In this document: positions 6,002 through 13,466 of the stretch, in pieces
Position numbering within the stretch: position 1 is the stretch's first letter
Layout: each line of letters opens with the position of its first letter
Assembly: GCA_964511155.1 (NCBI GenBank)
Contig: CAZEEJ010000082.1
Location: forward strand, 1-22,878
Reading direction: 5' to 3'
Length of the DNA stretch: 22,878 nucleotides
DNA from: JAAYDF01 sp964511155
GTDB lineage: Bacteria > Planctomycetota > Phycisphaerae > UBA1845 > PWPN01
Notes under the pieces: model-generated
The model's database searches: none
What the model was told of the DNA's origin: nothing
What the model saw: the letters and a program-made list of their open reading frames with translations, nothing else
Position numbers and translations under genes: made by a program

Positions 6002-7262
6002 GTCCCTCCCCCGCCCGCTTCATGATCACCACCGTCAGGTCGTCGGCCTGCGGCGTGCCTTGGCTGAACCGCAGCACGTCCTGGTGGATGACCTGGATCA
6101 GCTCGGCGCTGGAGAGATGGCCGTGCTGGCGGATGATGTCGCTCATCCGGTCGTCGCCGTACTGCTCGCCGCTCGGCGTCGTCCACTCCGTGAACCCGTC
6201 CGTGAGCAGGCAGAAGATATCGCCGGGCTCGAACGTGATGGGCGCGGCCACCTCGTAGTCGCTGTCCTCGATCACCGCCAGAGGCAGCCCGCTCGACCCG
6301 AATTGATCGACCTGACCCGTGGCCGCGTGGAACCACAGCAGCGGTCCGTGGCCCGCACTGACGTAGTGCGCGGTGTGGCTGGCCGGGTCCAGCACGCCGA
6401 AGCAGGCGGTCACGAACCGTCCGCCGGGCAGATCCTCGCTGAGCAGGTTGTTCACCCGCCCGGCAATGTCCGCCATGTCCACGCCGTGACCGGCCAGTGC
6501 CCGGATCATGGCCCGACATTGGGTCACCACCAGGGCCGGCCCGATCCCATGCCCCGAGGCGTCCGCGATCAGGAACCCCAGTCGCCCCTCGGGCAACGGC
6601 AGGAAGCTGTAGCAATCGCCGCCCGTCTGGTCCGCCGGCTGGTTCCAGCCGGCAATATCGAAGCCCGCCATTTCCGGCTCGGTCTTCGGCAGCATCTGCG
6701 TCTGGATGTGCCGCGCAATGTTCAGATCGTGCTCCAGCCGTTCCTTTTCCGCCGCCGCGTCCAACAGGATCTGCCGCTTGATCGCGATGCCGATCAGCGA
6801 GCCCAGGGCCCCGGCCAGCAACTCGTCCCGGCCGTCGAAAGGCCCGGGCAGCTTGTTGAGCAACTGCAACGCCCCGATCACCTCGCCGTCCGGAACGATC
6901 AGCGGCAGCGTCAGCATGTTCCGCGTGCGATAGCCGGTCTGCCGGTCAATCTCCGGGTTGAAACGCGAGTCCTGGTAGGCGTCCTGCACGACCACCACCG
7001 ACCGCGTGCGCACCACCTCGCCCGCGATGCCCAGCTTCGCGGGGAAGCGGATCTCATCCGTACCCGTCGCCACTTTGCTGTAGAGTTCGTCCGTCCGGTG
7101 GTCGTAGAGGAAAATAGTGGCTCGGTCGCACTGCATGGCGGTGAGGGCCGCTCGCTCGGCCGTGTTGAGCAGGGGGGCCAGCTCGAACGTCTCGCTCATC
7201 CGGCGGACGACCTCGATCAGGACCGCCAGATGCTGGTCGGATTCGCTCCCGTTGTCCGGCAT
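5991..7262 (-). CDS. GAF domain plus SpoIIE/PP2C-type serine phosphatase
   Basis: The 423-residue protein carries an N-terminal GAF sensor domain (about 12-168, with CDRATIFLYD, LGIAGEVVRT and LPLIVPDGEVIGALQLLNK). A linker helix with the typical IARHIQTQMLP segment (about 182-192) follows, then a SpoIIE-type PP2C domain (about 200-415). Metal-binding acidic residues are visible in GGDCYSF (D216), ADASGHG (D234) and LTDGFTEW. Such proteins dephosphorylate anti-sigma-factor antagonists in partner-switching systems, but no STAS or HPK partner is encoded nearby. No membrane segment is seen, so it is cytoplasmic. Start ATG 7262 follows GGGGAG; a much longer upstream reading frame is discarded because it runs antisense-out-of-frame through the ASH-domain gene. 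It lies 32 bp after that gene and is probably co-transcribed with it. Confidence 0.92.
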   Translation of the reverse strand: MPDNGSESDQHLAVLIEVVRRMSETFELAPLLNTAERAALTAMQCDRATIFLYDHRTDELYSKVATGTDEIRFPAKLGIAGEVVRTRSVVVVQDAYQDSRFNPEIDRQTGYRTRNMLTLPLIVPDGEVIGALQLLNKLPGPFDGRDELLAGALGSLIGIAIKRQILLDAAAEKERLEHDLNIARHIQTQMLPKTEPEMAGFDIAGWNQPADQTGGDCYSFLPLPEGRLGFLIADASGHGIGPALVVTQCRAMIRALAGHGVDMADIAGRVNNLLSEDLPGGRFVTACFGVLDPASHTAHYVSAGHGPLLWFHAATGQVDQFGSSGLPLAVIEDSDYEVAAPITFEPGDIFCLLTDGFTEWTTPSGEQYGDDRMSDIIRQHGHLSSAELIQVIHQDVLRFSQGTPQADDLTVVIMKRAGEGREK

Positions 7263-7294
7263 ACCGGTCTCCCCTGCAAGGGCCGAGGCCGTTT

Positions 7295-7789
7295 TCAGAA
7301 CTGCGAGGCCAGGGCCCGCAACGGCACCCGCAGCGTCGGCGTGTCGGGATCGTCCGAGTTGACGGTCAGGTCCGCCTCCAGGTAGCCCGGCGTGATCGGC
7401 ACGCACATGACCTGGACCGTGCACGTTGCCAGCGGCACCAGCGTGCTCAGGGCGCAAGTCTCGCCGACGATGGTGAACGACCCCGCGTTCCGCCCCGTGA
7501 TGCGCACCGTTCCGATGTTCAGGTTGGCCCGGCCCCGGTTCGTCACCTGGAACGGCTGCACGACCGAGAAGCCGCCCAGCACCACCACACCGAAGTCGCG
7601 CAGCGTAGGGGTCACCGCGATATCCCCCGTGGGGATGGAGGGATCGGGATCCGGCGGATCCGGCGGATCCGGGGAGGGTTGGGTATCGGGCGGCAACGGT
7701 GTCGGCACCCACCCCGACCCGCACTGCTGACCCGCGGCCAGCGGCAGCAAAACCAGCCACCCGAGCATGATTCGCCAGGTTCGTGTCAT
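7295..7789 (-). CDS. Exported ASH-domain (choice-of-anchor D-like) protein
   Basis: The 164-residue protein has a signal peptide (MTRTWRIMLGWLVLLPLAAG). A Pro/Asp-rich linker (PDPPDPPDPDPS) encoded by small GGATCC-rich DNA repeats follows, then one ASH/Hydin-like immunoglobulin-fold domain. Domain marks include LRDFGVVVLGGFSVVQPFQV, TGRNAGSFTIVGETC and VNSDDPDTPTLRVPLRA, the last being the classic closing strand of this family. The fold is usually a structural repeat in surface or secreted proteins; one copy is unusually short. Cysteines at the GETC and VMC segments may pair. Start ATG 7789 follows AAGGAG by eleven bases. It is probably the first gene of a two-gene unit with the phosphatase. 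Confidence 0.8.
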   Translation of the reverse strand: MTRTWRIMLGWLVLLPLAAGQQCGSGWVPTPLPPDTQPSPDPPDPPDPDPSIPTGDIAVTPTLRDFGVVVLGGFSVVQPFQVTNRGRANLNIGTVRITGRNAGSFTIVGETCALSTLVPLATCTVQVMCVPITPGYLEADLTVNSDDPDTPTLRVPLRALASQF

Positions 7790-7856
7790 GGAAGTCACCA
7801 CTCCTTCAGCGTCCGTCCAGCCCGCTTCCTTCCTCGCTTCCTTCCCCCGGATGTTC

Positions 7857-7885
7857 ATTCTCCCTCACCGGCATCCATCCGACAA
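7857..7885 (-). promoter_or_regulatory. Candidate promoter for the ASH/phosphatase genes
   Basis: On the minus strand, TTGTCG (7885-7880) and GAGAAT (7862-7857) are spaced 17 bp apart. Each box matches consensus at four of six bases. Predicted transcription starts near 7850, about 60 bases before the ATG at 7789. Confidence 0.4.
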
Positions 7886-7939
7886 CCCCCGCCGCCCGCC
7901 GCTTGCGGCTTCGCACGATCGCGTGCAGGTCTTCACCCC

Positions 7940-8968
7940 CTACAAACCCGCTCCCGATCCCACCCGGGGACTTGCGTCCCCGGCTCGTGCGTCCCCGGCT
8001 CGTGCGTCCCCGGCTCGTGCGTCCCCGGCTTGTGCGTCCCCGGCGCGTGCGTCCCCGGCGCGTGTGTCCGCCGACCCGATCCGTTCACGCACCACGTACA
8101 GCGGCCGGTGTTTGACCTCCTCCAGGATACGCCCGATGTACTCGGCAATGATGCCCAGGCTGATCAACTGTACGCCGCCCAGCACCAGGATGGTCAGCAT
8201 CAGCCCGGTCCAGCCGCGTTCGATCGGCCAGCCCGCCACCCAGGCGTAGAGGATGTAACCGGCATAGCACAGGCCCGCCAGCAGCGTCACGAACCCCAGC
8301 AGCGACGCGAGGCGCAGAGGAATCACGGAGAACGAGAGCAGGGCGTTGAGAGCCATGCCGGCCGTCTGGCGAACGGTGTACGCCCGCAGGCCCGCATGAC
8401 GCGCCCGGTCCCGGTACCCGACGCCCACCTGCTTGAACCCCAGCCAGCTTACCATCCCCCGGATGAACCGCGTCCGCTCGGGCATTTGCCGGAACGCATC
8501 CACCACCTTGCGGTCCATCAGCCGGAAGTCCGCCGACTCTGCCGGAATGGGCGGCCGCATCAGCCGGTTCATCACCCGGTAGCCCAGCCGCGGCCGGACC
8601 CCCTCGCGGTACGCGTAGACCAGCTCGTACCCCTGTTCCCACCGTTCGACCATCGTCCCGATCAACGCCGGCGGATGCTGCAAGTCGGCGTCCATGACCA
8701 CCACCGCCTGCCCGCGGGCGTGGTCGATCCCCGCCGACAGGGCCGCCTGGTGTCCGAAGTTGCGCGACAGACTCAACACCTGCACGCGCGGATCTCGCCC
8801 CGCCAGCGCCCGGAGCCGCTCTAGCGTCTCGTCACCGCTGCCGTCGTCCACGAAGACCATCTCCGCCGTCAGATCCAGCTCATCGAGCACCACGCTCAAC
8901 TGGCGGTGCAGCTCAGTGACGTTCCCCGCTTCGTTGTAACAGGGGACCACCACCGACAACCGAATCAT
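7940..8968 (-). CDS. Family 2 glycosyltransferase (polyisoprenyl-phosphate sugar transferase type)
   Basis: The 342-residue protein has a GT-A domain at residues 1-210: VVVPCYNEAGN, FVDDGSGDET (D41, D42) and DADLQHPP (D93, D95), as in dolichol-phosphate-mannose-synthase, GtrB and ArnC-like enzymes. Two C-terminal membrane helices follow (about 226-246 and 254-280), then the family's usual end (RILEEVKHRPLYVVRERIG). It should load a sugar from a nucleotide donor onto undecaprenyl phosphate at the inner membrane face; the sugar is unknown. After residue 298 there is an extra tail of five-residue repeats (DARAG), encoded by six 15-bp units at 7974-8063. The start overlaps the panB stop by four bases (ATGA), suggesting translational coupling. 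Confidence 0.92.
   Translation of the reverse strand: MIRLSVVVPCYNEAGNVTELHRQLSVVLDELDLTAEMVFVDDGSGDETLERLRALAGRDPRVQVLSLSRNFGHQAALSAGIDHARGQAVVVMDADLQHPPALIGTMVERWEQGYELVYAYREGVRPRLGYRVMNRLMRPPIPAESADFRLMDRKVVDAFRQMPERTRFIRGMVSWLGFKQVGVGYRDRARHAGLRAYTVRQTAGMALNALLSFSVIPLRLASLLGFVTLLAGLCYAGYILYAWVAGWPIERGWTGLMLTILVLGGVQLISLGIIAEYIGRILEEVKHRPLYVVRERIGSADTRAGDARAGDAQAGDARAGDARAGDARAGDASPRVGSGAGL
7974..8063 (-). repeat. Six tandem 15-bp units inside the glycosyltransferase 3' end
   Basis: Units read GCGTCCCCGGCTCGT on the plus strand with minor changes in units 4-6. Translated on the minus strand they give DARAG/DAQAG pentapeptides. The 15-bp length keeps the reading frame, unlike the 7-bp non-coding arrays at other gene ends. 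Confidence 0.9.
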
Positions 8969-9849
8969 GGCTCGACTCCGCTGGACATCAGCAGTTTGTC
9001 GTATTCACCCACTTGCATGTGGATTGCGTCTACTTCAGTGGGGAAGCGGCCGGCGTGGATGTCCTCCACGTACGCCCGGAAGGCCCGCGTCATGATCTCC
9101 GACAGGTTCTCGTAGCGCTTGACCGCTCGGGGCGGATGGCCTCCGCCCAGCCCCGCCATGTCGTGCAGAACGACCACCGTTCCGTCGCAGTGCGGGCCGG
9201 CCACGCAGCCGATGACCGGCAGCGCCGTCCGGGCAGTAACCTCCCGGGCCACTTCGCTGGCCACCGCCTCCAGCAGCAACATCGACGCCCCCGCCTCCTC
9301 GAGCCGCCGGATATCCGTCATCAGCCGCCGGGCGCCGGCTGCGTCGCGCGCTTGTGCCCGGTACCCCGAGGCTGACTCAATCGACTGCGGCAGAAGGCCC
9401 AGGTGCGCCACGACTTCAATACCCGCGTCTCGAACCGCAGACACGAGATCCGCCTGGGCTCCCGTGACCTCGATCTTGATGCCGTCGCACCCCGTCTCCG
9501 CCTGGAACCGCCGACACCATTCGACCGTCGTGGCAAGCCCATCGACCCGGCACAGATAGGGCAGATCCGCCATCACGTAGGCTTGCGGGGCACCTCGCCG
9601 AACCGCCGCCGTGATATGCAGCATGAACTCGATCGGCACCTCCCGGGTCCGGGGCAGGCCCAGGATGACCTCGCCGGCCGTGTCGCCCACCAGCAGTACC
9701 TCGACGCCCGCCGAAGCCATCAGCCGGGCCGTCGGGGCGTCATAGCAGGTCAGGACGCTGAACCTCCGCCCAGCCTGCTTGCAGGCCCGCAGAATCGCCA
9801 GGGAGACTCGCTTCGTATCGCTGCTGGTGGCACCCATGCGTACCAGCAT
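8965..9849 (-). CDS. panB: 3-methyl-2-oxobutanoate hydroxymethyltransferase (ketopantoate synthase)
   Basis: The 294-residue enzyme transfers a hydroxymethyl group from 5,10-methylene-tetrahydrofolate to 3-methyl-2-oxobutanoate, making ketopantoate, the first committed step to pantothenate and CoA. The TIM-barrel family marks are present: VLTCYDAPTARLMASAGVE, VGDTAGEVILG (metal D56), VMADLPYLC (metal D95), GIKIE (K125, E127), VAHLGLLPQS (H149) and LLLEAV (general base E194). The usual GDSLGM motif is GDTAGE here, a mild variation. Start ATG 9849 is supported by GAGGAT six bases upstream; ATG 9837 is an alternative and a frame start at 9873 has no signal. It is coupled by a 4-bp overlap to the glycosyltransferase. 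No panC or panD is in the window. Confidence 0.93.
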   Translation of the reverse strand: MLVRMGATSSDTKRVSLAILRACKQAGRRFSVLTCYDAPTARLMASAGVEVLLVGDTAGEVILGLPRTREVPIEFMLHITAAVRRGAPQAYVMADLPYLCRVDGLATTVEWCRRFQAETGCDGIKIEVTGAQADLVSAVRDAGIEVVAHLGLLPQSIESASGYRAQARDAAGARRLMTDIRRLEEAGASMLLLEAVASEVAREVTARTALPVIGCVAGPHCDGTVVVLHDMAGLGGGHPPRAVKRYENLSEIMTRAFRAYVEDIHAGRFPTEVDAIHMQVGEYDKLLMSSGVEP

Positions 9850-9880
9850 ACGAATCCTCACTTTCTTCCACAAGAACGGC

Positions 9881-9909
9881 TTGCATCTTCCGCGCGATCA
9901 CGCGATAAT
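9881..9909 (+). promoter_or_regulatory. Promoter for the zinc-ribbon gene
   Basis: TTGCAT (9881-9886) and GATAAT (9904-9909) are spaced exactly 17 bp apart. The -10 matches five of six bases. Transcription should begin near 9916, giving a leader of about 130 nt. It lies in the divergent spacer shared with panB, for which no equally good promoter was found. Confidence 0.55.
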
Positions 9910-10046
9910 GGCTTCCCCCTTGCTCCACCACGGCAGGGGGCCTGTTGCGGATCGGCGTCTGGTCCGCCGTGTTCCCGGAAAAGCGCGGGGACGCGTTTGA
10001 CATGCGGATATCTCCGGCCCGCCGGCCGGCTCACGGGAAGGGACGC

Positions 10047-10790
10047 ATGGGAGCTACCCTCGACGCTCTGCATCGACTCCAATCCATCGAGAACAGACTC
10101 CGCATCGTTCGCGAGCAGATCGAGTCCAGACGAAGGACTGTCCACGCCCGTCAACGGCGAATTGCCAAGCTTGAGCAGGAGATCGCCGACACCCACCGCG
10201 CCATTCAGCAGACCCAGATCGCCAGCGATCGCCTTGAACTCGATCGCAAGACACGCGAAGAGCACCTGGCCAAACTCCGCGAGGCCCTCAATCGGACCAA
10301 AAGCAACAAGGAATACGCGGCCTTCCTGACGCAGCTCAACACCGAGAAGGTCGACATCCTCAAGATCGAGGACCACGTCTTGGCCGCCCTGGCCAAGGTC
10401 GATGAAGAGAAGAAGAAAATCGCTGCCACGCAAGCTTCGCTGGACAAGGAGAAGGCTCAGCTCGCCGAGGTCGCCCAGACTTCCAGCGAGGCCGAGATGC
10501 GCTTGACCGCGCAGTTGAAGGAACTCGATGAACAGCGTGCGGACGCCGCCGCCCAGATCGCACCCTCCGTCCTCGCGCTCTTCGAGCGGGCCTGCGAGCG
10601 GCACGAGGGCGAGGCCATGGCCCGGCTCGAACAGGTTCACCCCAAGCGGGCCGAGTTCGTCTGCAGCGGCTGCAGCATGTCCATCCCGCTGGAGATCATC
10701 AACTCCCTGCAATCGCGCGATGAGGTGCAGCAGTGCCAGACCTGCTCGCGGATTCTCTACCTGGATGCCCCGGTCGGTGCGGTGGTCTGA
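10047..10790 (+). CDS. Coiled-coil plus C4 zinc-ribbon protein (COG1579 type)
   Basis: The 247-residue protein has a long antiparallel coiled coil (about 5-190) rich in Lys, Glu and Gln, with the typical central RTKSNKEYAAFLTQLNTEK segment. A C-terminal zinc ribbon follows with C206-x2-C209 and C230-x2-C233 (CSGC, CQTC). This is the widespread COG1579 / zf-RING_7 family, whose members have been linked to nucleic-acid binding and cell-envelope or division functions without one agreed role. Start ATG 10047 follows GGAAGGGA; upstream in-frame ATGs lack signals and would add a sequence unlike the family. The stop lies only 7 bp from the stop of the convergent FlgM-like gene, with no terminator between them. 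Confidence 0.9.
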   Translation: MGATLDALHRLQSIENRLRIVREQIESRRRTVHARQRRIAKLEQEIADTHRAIQQTQIASDRLELDRKTREEHLAKLREALNRTKSNKEYAAFLTQLNTEKVDILKIEDHVLAALAKVDEEKKKIAATQASLDKEKAQLAEVAQTSSEAEMRLTAQLKELDEQRADAAAQIAPSVLALFERACERHEGEAMARLEQVHPKRAEFVCSGCSMSIPLEIINSLQSRDEVQQCQTCSRILYLDAPVGAVV

Positions 10791-10797
10791 TCCCGCT

Positions 10798-11064
10798 TCA
10801 GCGTTCGCGGTCTTTCAGCGCGCCCAGGTCGGCGGGGAGCTTGTCGAGGAGGTCTTCGAGTCGCGCGTCGGCATCATACTGCCCCGACGCGAGGGCCGCC
10901 CGGATGGCCGCTACCTTGCCCCAGCGGATATCAGGCAGCGTTTTAATTTTCTCCAGCCATCGGGGCAGGTCTGCCAACTGGCGGTCAGTTGGTGGCCGGG
11001 TGCCCGGCCTGCGTCTGCTGGCGGTCGTCGTGGCCCGTTTGGGCGTCGCCGGCACGTAAGACAT
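10798..11064 (-). CDS. FlgM-like anti-sigma-28 factor homologue
   Basis: The 88-residue protein has a basic, Thr/Pro-rich disordered N-terminus. Its C-terminal segment at residues 45-77 (DIRWGKVAAIRAALASGQYD, then ADARLEDLLDKL) closely follows the FlgM pattern (D-R-x-x-K-V-x-x-I-x-x-A-I-x-x-G-x-Y-x-x-D). FlgM binds sigma-28 (FliA) and holds back late flagellar genes until export through the hook. No flagellar gene is in this window, so it may be an isolated flagellar regulator or a paralogue acting on another sigma factor. Start ATG 11064 is chosen over a 140-residue version because GGGAG lies about eight bases upstream and the extra N-terminus does not resemble the family. It converges with the zinc-ribbon gene. 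Confidence 0.75.
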   Translation of the reverse strand: MSYVPATPKRATTTASRRRPGTRPPTDRQLADLPRWLEKIKTLPDIRWGKVAAIRAALASGQYDADARLEDLLDKLPADLGALKDRER

Positions 11065-11541
11065 TAACAGGCTCCCACAATACAAGAGATAAAGCGCGAC
11101 TCCGGTCGTTCGCTTATCTTTATCGGTCGATGGCCGCAATCGCTCGAAGCGAAGTGGCCAACCGCCGGCTTCTGTGGGTTTCGCGAGGGTGGGTGATCGC
11201 CGGAGCGTGTGTGTTAACATTATTGTTGTTAAGATGTAAGGGTCGGTGGCGGAAGTCGTCTATCAGGGTGGATCCGGGAAAGCCGAGGGGCCGAGTTGAA
11301 CTGCGGCGGCCGCTCAACCGATGATCGGACTGACGGTATAATGATTCGGCGATTCCCCTCCCTGCGTGGGCGGGGCGCAAACCGCCGCAGCGCGAGCCTG
11401 TGGCACCAGCGTCTTGCCGGAGTTCTCCGCGGCTCGCGGCGACGGAGCGGCACGGGCGTGCCGCTGGTGTAGGCCCCGGCAGGAGGCCGGTGCGACCAGG
11501 GCTTCCATCGAAGCCCGCAATTGAGCATTGGGAGGATGGGC
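11065..11541. other. Divergent spacer with promoter and structured leader
   Basis: No gene is seen. The stretch holds an AT-rich patch near 11213-11236 (TTAACA and TTGTTAA as a loose inverted pair), a TATAAT-containing promoter (11314-11342) and a GC-rich leader. In the leader, CACCAGCG (11404-11411) can pair with CGCTGGTG (11462-11469), enclosing a smaller CGGCAC/GTGCCG hairpin. The 13-mer GAGATAAAGCGCG at 11086-11098 recurs at 11927-11939. Confidence 0.55.
11314..11342 (+). promoter_or_regulatory. Candidate promoter for the first small exported protein
   Basis: A perfect TATAAT (11337-11342) has TCAACC 17 bp upstream (three of six -35 matches). The predicted start near 11349 would leave a leader of about 190 nt, folded by the hairpin at 11404-11469, before the ATG at 11542. 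Confidence 0.4.
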
Positions 11542-11790
11542 ATGAAATTCGGCCCGATCTGGCAGAAGATGTATCATCGAGGTTTGCTGCGTATGGCCGC
11601 GGTCACGGGTGTTGTGACCCAGTTAGGCGACTGTGACAATACCGAGGTGACCACCGCCGTCCTGGCCGGACTCAACGAGTTTGTGGTCGCTCTGGTGGAC
11701 GCGTTTTTCATCGCCATCCGGCCGATCGGCGACAATACCCCGCCGGTCACCACGTGGCTGTTCGACGCAGCCGGCAGTTTCCTCTGCTGA
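11542..11790 (+). CDS. Small exported hypothetical protein, 82 aa
   Basis: The protein begins MKFGPIWQKMYHRGLLRMAA and carries a moderate hydrophobic stretch ending at VVTQLGDCD, which looks like an export signal followed by a cysteine. The rest (TTAVLAGLNEFVVALVDAFF, then a Thr/Pro segment and a C-terminal Cys) is hydrophobic and could be a second helix. ATG 11542 follows GGAGG by eight bases. No database family is recalled with certainty, though short exported proteins with a G-x-C motif of this kind are common in planctomycetes. A similar-sized protein follows at 12122. Confidence 0.5.
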   Translation: MKFGPIWQKMYHRGLLRMAAVTGVVTQLGDCDNTEVTTAVLAGLNEFVVALVDAFFIAIRPIGDNTPPVTTWLFDAAGSFLC

Positions 11791-12121
11791 GACCGCCAAC
11801 CCTGACGACGTTCCGGCCGTTGGACAGGGGCGGTCGGTGCCCCATTGGGCGGTGCCGATCACGGCTGCGCGTTCATGGATGTGGATCGGACTACACTTCG
11901 TAAGCCATTATTGATTCTTAGGTTATGAGATAAAGCGCGTGTCGCAGTCCTCCGCGCGCGGTGTCGGTGCCCTTTTCGCTGCATCGGGCCGGGTGCGGCC
12001 GCCGATAACTTCCTACGCTGGAACCCGTGGGCACGGTGGTGACGCGGGGTTCCGAATTGGGTTCCGGAGCGGATGTGCGGAACCGACGGGGGAATGGCGG
12101 GAAGCGAATGAGGGTTACGTG
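11791..12121. other. Spacer between two small exported-protein genes
   Basis: No gene is supported in these 331 bases. An AT-rich patch (11905-11930) is followed by the 13-mer GAGATAAAGCGCG (11927-11939), also present at 11086-11098 upstream of the FlgM-like gene. No convincing -35/-10 pair was found, but the patch is the best place for a promoter of the gene at 12122. Confidence 0.4.
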
Positions 12122-12316
12122 ATGCGCAGATGGATAACGTGGGGGCTTCGTTGTCTGGTTGGCGGGGGCTTTCTGTTCGCGGCTTCGGCCGGGAGCTGTG
12201 TCGCGGACGCGCTGCGCGATGTCAGCGACAGCCTGTCGGATTATGCCGACGAGGTTGACCCTGACGGCGGCGAGCCCGACGACTTTTGGGACTGGCTGGA
12301 CCAATTCCCCGATTGA
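12122..12316 (+). CDS. Small exported acidic hypothetical protein, 64 aa
   Basis: The protein begins MRRWITWGLRCLVGGGFLFA, a clear signal peptide, and reaches a cysteine at SAGSC. This could be a lipid-attachment site, although the lipobox is poor. The mature part is very acidic (DVSDSLSDYADEVDPDGGEP, ending DDFWDWLDQFPD). ATG 12122 follows GAGGG by nine bases; the longer frame from 11939 has no such support. It may be functionally paired with the 82-aa exported protein upstream. The acidic tail could bind calcium or a basic partner, but this is only inference. Confidence 0.6.
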   Translation: MRRWITWGLRCLVGGGFLFAASAGSCVADALRDVSDSLSDYADEVDPDGGEPDDFWDWLDQFPD

Positions 12317-12431
12317 GTGAGTGCTCGACGGCCGAGCTCCGATCGCGCCCCTGCCTGCCGGGCGGCAAGCGGGCGGGGGTGTTCGTGCGCGGTGCTCGGG
12401 CCAGTACGCATTTCGTAGCGAGGCACGTGCG

Positions 12432-13466
12432 ATGAGGGTCGCATGGTGGGTATGGGCCACAGGGGTCGGAACGATCCTGTGGTTGGCGGGGGCTCGTGCG
12501 CTGATCGCGGCGCCGGCCGGTACGCAAACGGGTGAGAGCGATCAGCGTACCCCTTCAACGGTGGACGTCGCTCATGAGACGGTGACGCTGCTGGATGGGC
12601 CGCCCGCGGCGCGGGTGGATCTGGCCTATCGCCGGGGCGTGGTGGATCGGCACCCGGTCATCCTGATGCTGGGCGGGCTGAAGGATGGAGAACTGCCGGC
12701 CTGGAGCCGCGACCTGGTAGGGGAGGGGTACATGCTGGCGGCGTTCAGTGTGGCCCATCCGTCCGATCCCGATCCCGCGCGTCGGCCGCAGTGGCTTTTC
12801 TTCGACCAGCGGTTCGCGCACGGCTACGTCCTGGGCGGCAAACGGACCCCGGAGGATGCCGCGCGGGTGATCGATTACCTGGCCTCGCGGGACGACGTGG
12901 CCGCCACGAAGATCGGCTGGCTGGGCAGCTCGTCGACGGCGATTCCCGGCTTGGCCGTGGCCGCTCGCGAGCCCCGCTTGGCGGCCATCGTCGCGTTCGT
13001 CAGCACCGGTGCGTACCGCCTGTGGCTGGATACCTGGCACACCAACGGCCTGTGGCGGGGGGAGACGGCGGAGCTGTGGCCGGAAACGCTCGAACTGCTG
13101 AAGGAGCACGACCCGATCCTGCACGTGGCGGGGCTGTTCCCGACGGCGGTCCTGATGGTCAACGGGGGGGAGGACAAGGTCGTGGACCCGAGGAGCGCCC
13201 GGGCGTTCGCCGCGGCGGCTCGCCCGTACTACCTCCGCGACCCGGACCGGCTGCGGCTGGTGATGTACGAGGGTTTCGGGCACAACCTGCCGGCCGACGT
13301 GGTCAAGTTGTACGCCGAGCACTGGTTCCACCTGTACATGCACCCGACGAACCCCCCGCCCGCCGCACCGCCGCCGCCTGAGGACCTGGAGAAAAGCGCC
13401 TCGCGGACGCAGATCAACGCCGCGGAGCACCGACAGGTGATGGGGGCGGAGGAAAGTCGGAAGTGA
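12432..13466 (+). CDS. Exported alpha/beta hydrolase (dienelactone-hydrolase/acyl-peptidase-like)
   Basis: The 344-residue protein starts with a signal peptide (MRVAWWVWATGVGTILWLAG). The alpha/beta-hydrolase core begins at PVILMLGGLKDGELPAWSRD. The nucleophile elbow is IGWLGSSSTAIPGL, with S167 as the likely nucleophile; the last position of the usual G-x-S-x-G is Thr. The acid is in VNGGEDKVVDP (D248 or D252) and the histidine in YEGFGHNLP (H284). The substrate is unknown; a periplasmic esterase or acetyl-sugar esterase would suit this carbohydrate-rich neighbourhood. ATG 12432 is selected because the signal peptide starts there, although its ribosome-binding site (GAGGCACG) is only fair. 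The TGA stop is inside GGAAGTGAGAGG, the start of a repeat cassette. Confidence 0.82.
   Translation: MRVAWWVWATGVGTILWLAGARALIAAPAGTQTGESDQRTPSTVDVAHETVTLLDGPPAARVDLAYRRGVVDRHPVILMLGGLKDGELPAWSRDLVGEGYMLAAFSVAHPSDPDPARRPQWLFFDQRFAHGYVLGGKRTPEDAARVIDYLASRDDVAATKIGWLGSSSTAIPGLAVAAREPRLAAIVAFVSTGAYRLWLDTWHTNGLWRGETAELWPETLELLKEHDPILHVAGLFPTAVLMVNGGEDKVVDPRSARAFAAAARPYYLRDPDRLRLVMYEGFGHNLPADVVKLYAEHWFHLYMHPTNPPPAAPPPPEDLEKSASRTQINAAEHRQVMGAEESRK

Noticed and set aside
5877..7385. 502-residue plus-strand reading frame
   Set aside because: It is antisense to the clear GAF-SpoIIE gene, rich in Arg, His and Gln, with no recognisable domain.
7974..8063. Possible CRISPR array
   Set aside because: The 15-bp units are directly adjacent without spacers and encode a pentapeptide repeat.
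11110..11130. Sigma-28 promoter (CCGATAA) upstream of the FlgM-like gene
   Set aside because: The -10-like CCGATAA is present on the minus strand but there is no TAAA box at the proper distance.
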